A stretch of 64,000 nucleotides of DNA from Vermamoeba vermiformis (lineage: Eukaryota > Tubulinea > Echinamoebida), in assembly GCA_045837725.1 (NCBI GenBank), contig JBEWZL010000056.1, positions 476,378-540,377 of the forward strand, read 5' to 3'. Shown here piece by piece: positions 58,351 to 64,000 of this stretch; within the stretch, counting starts at the first letter, position 1; each line of letters starts with the position of its first letter. The translations under genes were made by a program, and so were the position numbers. Under the pieces are notes generated by a model, which was not told the origin of the DNA, did not search any database, and saw only the letters and a list, made by a program, of their open reading frames with translations.

Positions 58351-61300
58351 TTAAGTAAAAACTTGGTTTGCAAAGCAGCCAAAGAAATTAGATGCTTCAG
58401 CAGATGAAATAATGATGCAGCTATTAAAACATGCTTCTCTGGCATTTGAATTGAGCTTATTGTAAGTTTCCATCAATTTCTTTTTTATCGGGAATTCCTC
58501 ATCTGCAATGGTAATTTGAGCCTGTCATTCACCGATTAGTCTTCATTAACAATGTTCAAGCATCTCTTACCTCATGATCTACTTCAATAGGCCTGTTTGT
58601 TATAAGTACAAAAGCAGTTGTGAACTGCTCTATTCTATCAGCCATCAGTTGATTCCATATAAAGTTAAATTCCAACCTTGCAAAAGCGATCCAGCGTGAG
58701 CGGAGTACATTTGCCTCCTTTTTCTTGGAGTGCTTGCATTGAACACAAACAAATGTATATCTTTCATCTTCACTATTCTTCAGAACAGTCCACAATCCAA
58801 TTACTGTTTCTCTGAGAGCATTTTGAAAAACTGTACCTGGAGTGAAGTACTCAGGAAGCTGAAGTGTTGTTGCAGCACTTAATAAGAATTCTTTGTATGC
58901 TACTTTTGTTTTGAACTGGCTTGGCACTTCTACCACCCGCCCCAGAGCTGCTTGAGGACCCTTCTCTGTTGGAAAGATTTCTTTCAAAGTGAATGTAGGC
59001 TTTTGAAGCAAAAAGAGAGCCATTAGGCGTAATGAAATGATTGTTGCTGTGTTTTCTTCAAATGGCCTCCAATCATTAGGGTTGATTGATTCAAACTTAG
59101 CTCTAAGTGTTGAAGACAAACCAAGCTTTGTCAGCTTGTCAGCCAACTTCTTGCAATATTGACTGAGCCACAAGGAAGGGAGTTGAACGATCCACTTGCT
59201 GATTAGATCCTTAGATGACATTAACCTAAGTTACAAACTTACTTGTTTGGTGCTTCTTTAAGCACAATATTTCCTTGCGCAACAAGGTCATGGAAAGAAG
59301 TATCAACTTGAAGTTTGAGGTTGCTAGTCAATGCAAACGGTTGTTGCAGCAGTCCAAGTCCTAGAAGCTCTTCATAAACAGCTTCAGGCACTTGTTTGAA
59401 GGCTTGGTTGTATTTGATCAACAAACTTCGTGTTGTTCTTGAAAATTTAAGGATTATTGCAATCAGAAATTTAGGCACTTACGCTTGGTAGGCTAGTTCC
59501 AACTCAGTAGTACTTAGTTTCTCTACTTCATTCTGACGCTCACTCACTCGCTGAAGAAATACTTCTAGAGCACGAGGAACTCCTCCCAAATTGTGTAAAG
59601 CAAGCAGAAATGATTTGTTTTTTTTCCAGTCAGTTCCATTCTTAAGTGTACTATTGTTGACCATCAAATCAATCATTTTATAGGTTGCTAAAGACAAGTT
59701 AGCGCGGAATGGAGTTGCATGTAGACTTACACTCTTCAGACAAGATTTTAATGGGCAGCTCAACTAAGGGATTTGAAGTTTCAGTGCCAACTTGCTTCAT
59801 TGTGAAATAAGTTGTTCCTGTGAAGAGAGGCCAGAAGAAATGCTTAGATGGTACTAGCATGTGGTCAGTCAGTCTGTGCACAACTTGCTTGAGTAGTGGC
59901 ATAGGCAAAGCATTAAATTCATCCAAGTGTACATAGATCATCTTAGGCTGGAATTCAGCCAGCACAATGTCAATCACTTGTGACCAGGTCATGTGCTTAA
60001 TAAATGGGAAGCTTTGTTTGAATTCTGCAATGGGTGTTGAGAACTTGAAAAAAAATCGAATGGCTCTTCCAACAAGGGCACTATCAACAGAGGTATCTTC
60101 TTCAGGGTCAAAGCAGCTGCCATTGCCAAATGTGATGTGTATCATCTTGCAAGAGTCCAAGTGATCGAGCAGTTCTTTGTCAAGAGCTGTTGGTTTTGCT
60201 AGTAATCTGCCATGTTTTTGCAGCAATTCAATGATATTGACACCAAGTCTAGTCTTGCCAACACCAGGAGGGCCATAAGCAAAGCACCGTGGATGATCCA
60301 TTCGCTCCATTAAGTTTTGTTTCCAACCACGGAAGTGGTCCTTAAGATTTTGCCACAACAGTTCTACTTCTGATTCACGTTGGACAATTGGCATATTCTG
60401 TCCAAACCCAGCAACTAAATTTGGCATGATTCTGTTTGGCAGGTCTCTTCTCAGCTCTTGAAGGGCAATATCTGAGTAATGTAAGTCAGTCACAATTGCA
60501 GAATAGTTTGTTTTGCAGATAGTGTACCTTGAGCAAGCTTTTGATTGGTAAATTCTAGAATGCGATTTAAAAGTGAAGGTGGTATCTTTGTGTACACTTT
60601 GGCAAGCTCTGCGAGTGTTGCACCAGTTCTGAACCAAGTGACCAATGTGTTGCCATAAATTCTGTTTTGCAGCATTATTTCGGCGTCTGAAGCATCAAAA
60701 TTATGTTCCACTACAAGTGCTACTTCTTGTACTGTCCATTTATCAACTACAAAGCTTATTAGAAAAGTCCAGTACTGAAAGTAGTAATTAGATTTCGTAC
60801 TTAGTTTGTAGTGCAAGACTGCTGGAATCTCGTTAACAGCGTGCACCTTCTCTTTTGTAGCAAATTGATGGCTTGCATCACTTCTGTTCAAGTTCGAGTT
60901 GACGTTCGTGTTCACATTCGTTTTCACGTTCATATTTGCGTTCATATTCGTACTTGTGTTTGTATACGCAGTCATATTTTTTGCTGCAATAACGTTTGAA
61001 TTCGCTCCGGTCGATAAAGACTGAGGACTAAAGTAAGACAAGATGAGCTGGCACGATCTTCCCGACAGACCCGTCAGAGCAGGGAGAGTGGTCGTGAGGT
61101 CATCAGAACTAGATGCCAATGCGTGTATAACCTTGCTGACGTCTGTTTTTGATAGGCCAATTTGCGTCAGAATTTCGCGCCTCTTCTGCAAATCGGATCT
61201 CGTAAATTGTTCTAATTGGTGAGGTATGTTAGCTCAGGATAATGCTAAATAACGTCAAAAATATGCACAAGAAAATGCTGTCTCAAGAGCAAGAAACTTG

Positions 61301-61528
61301 CTTGTGCAAGAAAAATAATTTAATTTCAAATCATAAATACGAGTAAAAAAAATATTACCCATGGAAATAGGCTCGCCTCTTTTCAAATAATATCTTGCTT
61401 CTTCTTTGCTCTGTTTTTGTCGTTTTTTTGGACGCTCCTCGTCCGACTTGGATGAACCTTTGTGTCATTTAAGCAAGGGGACTAGAATTGAGGCTCTTAC
61501 CACGGAGAGGTCGTTTCTTTGGTGGCAT
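58351..61528 (-). CDS. Crinkler/RHS-type protein: NLS, SAM-like segment, P-loop NTPase, restriction-like nuclease
   Basis: About nine exons, beginning MPPKKRPLRGSSKSDEERPK at 61528 (two basic nuclear-localisation patches) and ending at TAA 58351, followed by AATAAA on the minus strand. After an Asn/Thr/Val repeat (NMNANMNVKTNVNTNVNSN), KWTVQEVALVVEHNFDASDAE resembles a SAM-like fold. The NTPase has Walker A YGPPGVGKTR and Walker B MIYVHLDEFNAL. The C-terminal part contains TVFQNALRETVIGLWTV and FVCVQCKHSKKKE, the E ... QxK pattern of PD-(D/E)XK nucleases. NTPase plus such a nuclease is the architecture of Crinkler effectors and trypanosome RHS proteins, which act in nuclei in host-parasite or mobile-element conflict. 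The frame is open throughout, so the gene looks whole. The junction near 59228-59290 is ambiguous. Confidence 0.75.
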
Positions 61529-61659
61529 TTTGGGCTTGGTTGTTGCTCTCGTTATGTTTCTTTGTTTTGAAATCGCTAAATCCGCGGACGGTGCCAAACC
61601 AGATCATTTTCTGTTCTCGATCTCAACGATAGACCATAACGGCAGTTAATACTAATAAT

Positions 61660-62231
61660 ATGGCGATACACAAGCTTGAGGAAATCCATTACCACCTCAA
61701 TTACGTAAGTATTGGAGATTGGCAGGACGTAACAACTCGATCTTTTGATCCATTGAAATTTTTTCGTTGGATCATTTAAATATCCTCAAAAAATACTATA
61801 ATGTATATTCTAAATATTGAACGTCTTAAATAATGATAGACACCGGCGTGCAACTACTCCACAATTGTTTATTTTGATTTTTAATTGAATACCAATTATT
61901 TGCTTAGTTAAAACTAATTTTAATGTCGCTTATTATTTAGTGGTCGAGAATTTCCGTTCGTGTTGCAAGCACGATCGGGCCCGAAGCAATGGCTGGCGCA
62001 AAAACGTTAACAGAGGTCGGTCAAGCGAGTAAAGGTACTTTAATAGTTATGATTAATAAGAGCAAGCAATATTAAACGTTACAATGATTTTTCAAGGCAG
62101 ATCGTCAAAAACTATTTTCGAACTTAAGTTCCCTTCGAATTCCCTTCGAATTAATTAATGTAGAATTAATATTACAATTATTATAATAATTAATACTATT
62201 AGCTGAAGACAACGATGGGCTTGCAAATTGA
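61660..62231 (+). CDS. Possible small spliced gene, unknown function
   Basis: Exons 61660-61704, 61941-62034 and 62203-62231 join in phase to about 55 residues: MAIHKLEEIHYHLNYWSRIS, then VRVASTIGPEAMAGAKTLTE, then VGQASKG and AEDNDGLAN. Splice sites are good (GTAAGT, TTTAG, TATTAG). The first 45 residues look like a real amphipathic protein, while the last exon is short and runs straight into the relic of the third giant gene. A gene truncated at its 3' end is as likely as a complete small protein. It is divergent from the Crinkler/RHS-like gene, with 131 bases between start codons. Confidence 0.35.
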
Positions 62232-62329
62232 GCGCGAAAAAGCAGTCAAAGCGATCGGGCAAGTTCGCAGCTCATTGTCGCTCAAATCAGTCTGCGACTT
62301 ATTTCAACGATGTGCCACACGTTGATGCA

Positions 62330-62875
62330 ACTCTTTCAACATGATTCCGATGATAGCTTCAACCCGAGCTGAGTTCCAAGTCCTATGAACTAAATGCCTC
62401 GTACATTGTGTTCGAATACTCGACCTCACTTCCCGTGCGCCTGGTGCACGGCGTACAAGTACTAAGTGAACCAGGTGCAGGAGAGTCAACCAGTCCAAGC
62501 GACCAATAACAGCATTGTTGAAGCACCTTCTCAAGATCTGCACGATGAACTACTGGCGGTTGAATGCTCTTTTGACCCAAGTTGAGGAAGGCACAACAAC
62601 CTGAAGATCACGCAACCAATTATTGTGGAAGTAAATCACGTGCCTGCAGTATCAACGACTGGATCTGTTGTACCTACCTCGAGTCACGTGCCCGTAGAAA
62701 CATCAATGACCAGCTCAGTTGTGGACCTGAAGAAAGTTCCCGTAGCGAGGTGGTACTGAAGGTCAATCCGAAGTCTATTCGAGAGCTGTTAACTTACTAC
62801 AGCGGCTGTTGGTGGCGTTTTGCTCGTGATCTGGATCAACAAAATCCTTGGGACCTTAGTTGAAATCTCCGATCC
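62330..62875 (+). pseudogene. Relic of a third RNF213-USP giant gene, 3' end
   Basis: Sequence such as GCCTCGTACATTGTGTTCGA, CGTACAAGTACTAAGTGAA, GAAACATCAATGACCAGCTC and TCGAGAGCTGTTAAC aligns in order with 52560-53030 of the USP giant (linker after the USP His box, then the C-terminal beta-grasp-like domain). Several stops and indels close the frame. The linker occurs only in the USP-bearing form, so the lost gene was of that type. With the piece at 58160-58320 it is collinear and in the same orientation as the intact giants. Confidence 0.78.
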
Positions 62876-62974
62876 GGGACGCTGTCCCATTCGTAAAGTA
62901 ATAAAGGTTTTGATATGAATTATTAGCATAGATGTATCGTGCCGTAAGTACAGTACTTAAGTCTTTTGAATAAA

Positions 62975-63364
62975 ATGTATCAAGTGAGCACGGCGGAAGA
63001 TAGTGACAGCGACAGTTATTATTCAGACAGCGACATTGGACCCGAAGGAGTGAACTATAGCAAGTACGAACAGCCACAAAATTACCAATATAACCAAGTC
63101 AATAATAATAATGTGCCAAACATGCCGTTTTTCCATGAGGTCGGTAGCATCCCACTGCCAGACTCAAAAAACGAAAAGAAACCGCAGAAAAAATTACGAT
63201 TTTTTACACCAGGAATAATTACGAATTTCCCCGTTAGTCAAGATTCAGGTTTGCACGGAGCTGGATTGCCCGTGATTGATCCAACGCATCCAAATTATCC
63301 AGCTTACTGGGCGTATTGCGAAAGAATCAAGAGACTGAACGAAACTTTATTTAAGCATAAATAA
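62975..63364 (+). CDS. Small acidic/Asn-rich hypothetical protein
   Basis: An intronless frame of 129 residues from ATG 62975. The N-terminus is acidic and Ser/Tyr-rich (EDSDSDSYYSDSDIGPEG), the middle Asn/Gln-rich, followed by a basic patch KNEKKPQKKLRFFTP. The conserved-looking C-terminus is GLPVIDPTHPNYPAYWAYCE followed by a charged helix. The PxxPxYPxYW segment looks structured or ligand-like, but no family was recognised. AATAAA follows the stop within about 20 bases. Confidence 0.6.
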   Translation: MYQVSTAEDSDSDSYYSDSDIGPEGVNYSKYEQPQNYQYNQVNNNNVPNMPFFHEVGSIPLPDSKNEKKPQKKLRFFTPGIITNFPVSQDSGLHGAGLPVIDPTHPNYPAYWAYCERIKRLNETLFKHK

Positions 63365-63489
63365 TCATACTGTCCTGCAAATAAAATTAAAACGAGATTA
63401 TTTATTTGTAACGTTAACTTCTCTTTACAAAAATATTAATTATTTGCGTGATGGATTGAGGTAGAAGCAATATTAAACGGTGTGGTGTA

Positions 63490-63855
63490 TTAGTGCCATG
63501 ATTCAGCATGCACCAGAGAAACGAATTCATTGAATGAGATCTTGCCGTTGTGATCTGAGTCTGCGCGTTTGAACAAATCATCGGCAAACTCTTTGATGCT
63601 CTCTCCAAGGTCTTTTTTGGCCATGTGGTCTTGAGGAAGCGTCTCCAAGATCGTTTTAAGATGCTGCGCGAAGAGATGGAATTCGGATTTGCTTAAATAA
63701 CCGCTTTTGTCTGTGTCGTACGATTTAAAGGCCTCATCGATCAGCTTAAATTGTGTTGGATGTTGCAATGCTTGCTTTAATACTGCAATATTACCCTAAA
63801 AGCAACTTTAGATCGTTGATAGATCGTGTTTGCAATCACGTTAGGCGCGTACCAT
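63490..63855 (-). CDS. EF-hand calcium-binding protein, possibly N-myristoylated
   Basis: Exon 1 contributes only the ATG (63855-63853), followed directly by GTACGC. Exon 2 (63795-63490) continues GNIAVLKQALQHPTQF, giving 102 residues. Two canonical EF-hand loops are visible: DTDKSGYLSKSE (about residues 25-36) and DSDHNGKISFNE (about 79-90), each with Asp at 1, 3 and 5, Gly at 6 and Glu at 12, so both should bind calcium. The MGN start exposes Gly2, as in myristoylated calcium sensors, although position 6 is not Ser/Thr, which weakens that prediction. The start is chosen because it gives the Gly2 and an open phase-0 junction. Confidence 0.72.
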
Positions 63856-64000
63856 GGCTACTGTGAAAACTGATTTGATTTGGTAGTGAGTTGGTTAGTT
63901 CTATGTGACAATAGGATTTAGCGCTCTTATTTTTATCCCTTTCGAAAGCCTCCATGCTGCATTATTTAGGGAGGCTTATTTTTATGCACCAAATATCTTA
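63856..64000. other. Window end, no gene seen
   Basis: The 5' flank of the EF-hand gene. It contains the short inverted repeat AGCCTCCATGC ... GGGAGGCT near 63947-63976, which could be a hairpin or chance. No coding evidence. Confidence 0.3.

Noticed and set aside
1-64000. Search for transposons, LTR or virus-like elements, CRISPR arrays, tRNA and rRNA
   Set aside because: No reverse transcriptase, integrase, transposase or capsid-like frame, no terminal repeats, no regularly spaced repeats and no tRNA B-box in intergenic DNA were seen by eye.

Overview
The window is nuclear DNA of a eukaryote with a compact genome, most likely a single-celled, amoeba- or slime-mould-like protist. The lineage cannot be fixed from the sequence. 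Genes lie on both strands and are often only 20-400 bases apart. Almost all are cut by short GT-AG introns (about 35-170 bases, mostly 45-60), often with a CTAAC/CTAAT element just before the acceptor. The standard genetic code fits: TAA stops dominate, TGA and TAG occur once each, and reading frames stay open across splice junctions. Several proteins are rich in Gln or Asn. No tRNA, rRNA, CRISPR array, insertion sequence or viral element was recognised.

Layout. 1-10 kb: the 3' part of a PARP-like ADP-ribosyltransferase, an RNA ligase-kinase, an alpha/beta hydrolase without its nucleophile, a membrane protein joining a solute-binding-like domain to a vWA domain, and an F-box protein. 10-25 kb: a Gln-rich coiled-coil protein and a 3,856-residue AAA+ protein of the RNF213/mysterin type. 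24-36 kb: an LRR/F-box protein, a type I membrane protein, a vWA-RING protein whose first 19 codons encode the histone H3 tail, an F-box pseudokinase, a four-CBS-domain protein, a prenylated degenerate GTPase and a small membrane protein. 37-53 kb: a second RNF213-like giant of 5,057 residues carrying a complete-looking USP deubiquitinase domain near its C-terminus. 53-64 kb: a hypothetical protein, a SAP-like/protein kinase, a TBCC-domain protein, a Crinkler/RHS-type NTPase-nuclease lying between two decayed pieces of a third giant gene, a small acidic protein and an EF-hand protein.

The strongest theme is ubiquitin and chromatin signalling: a nuclear-looking RING protein with a perfect H3 tail, a mysterin-like AAA+ machine fused to a deubiquitinase instead of a RING, and several F-box proteins. 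A second theme is catalytic decay (pseudohydrolase, pseudokinase, pseudo-GTPase). A third is recent duplication with apparent sequence homogenisation of the giant genes. Gene models were spliced by eye. Most junctions keep frame unambiguously; uncertain ones are stated.
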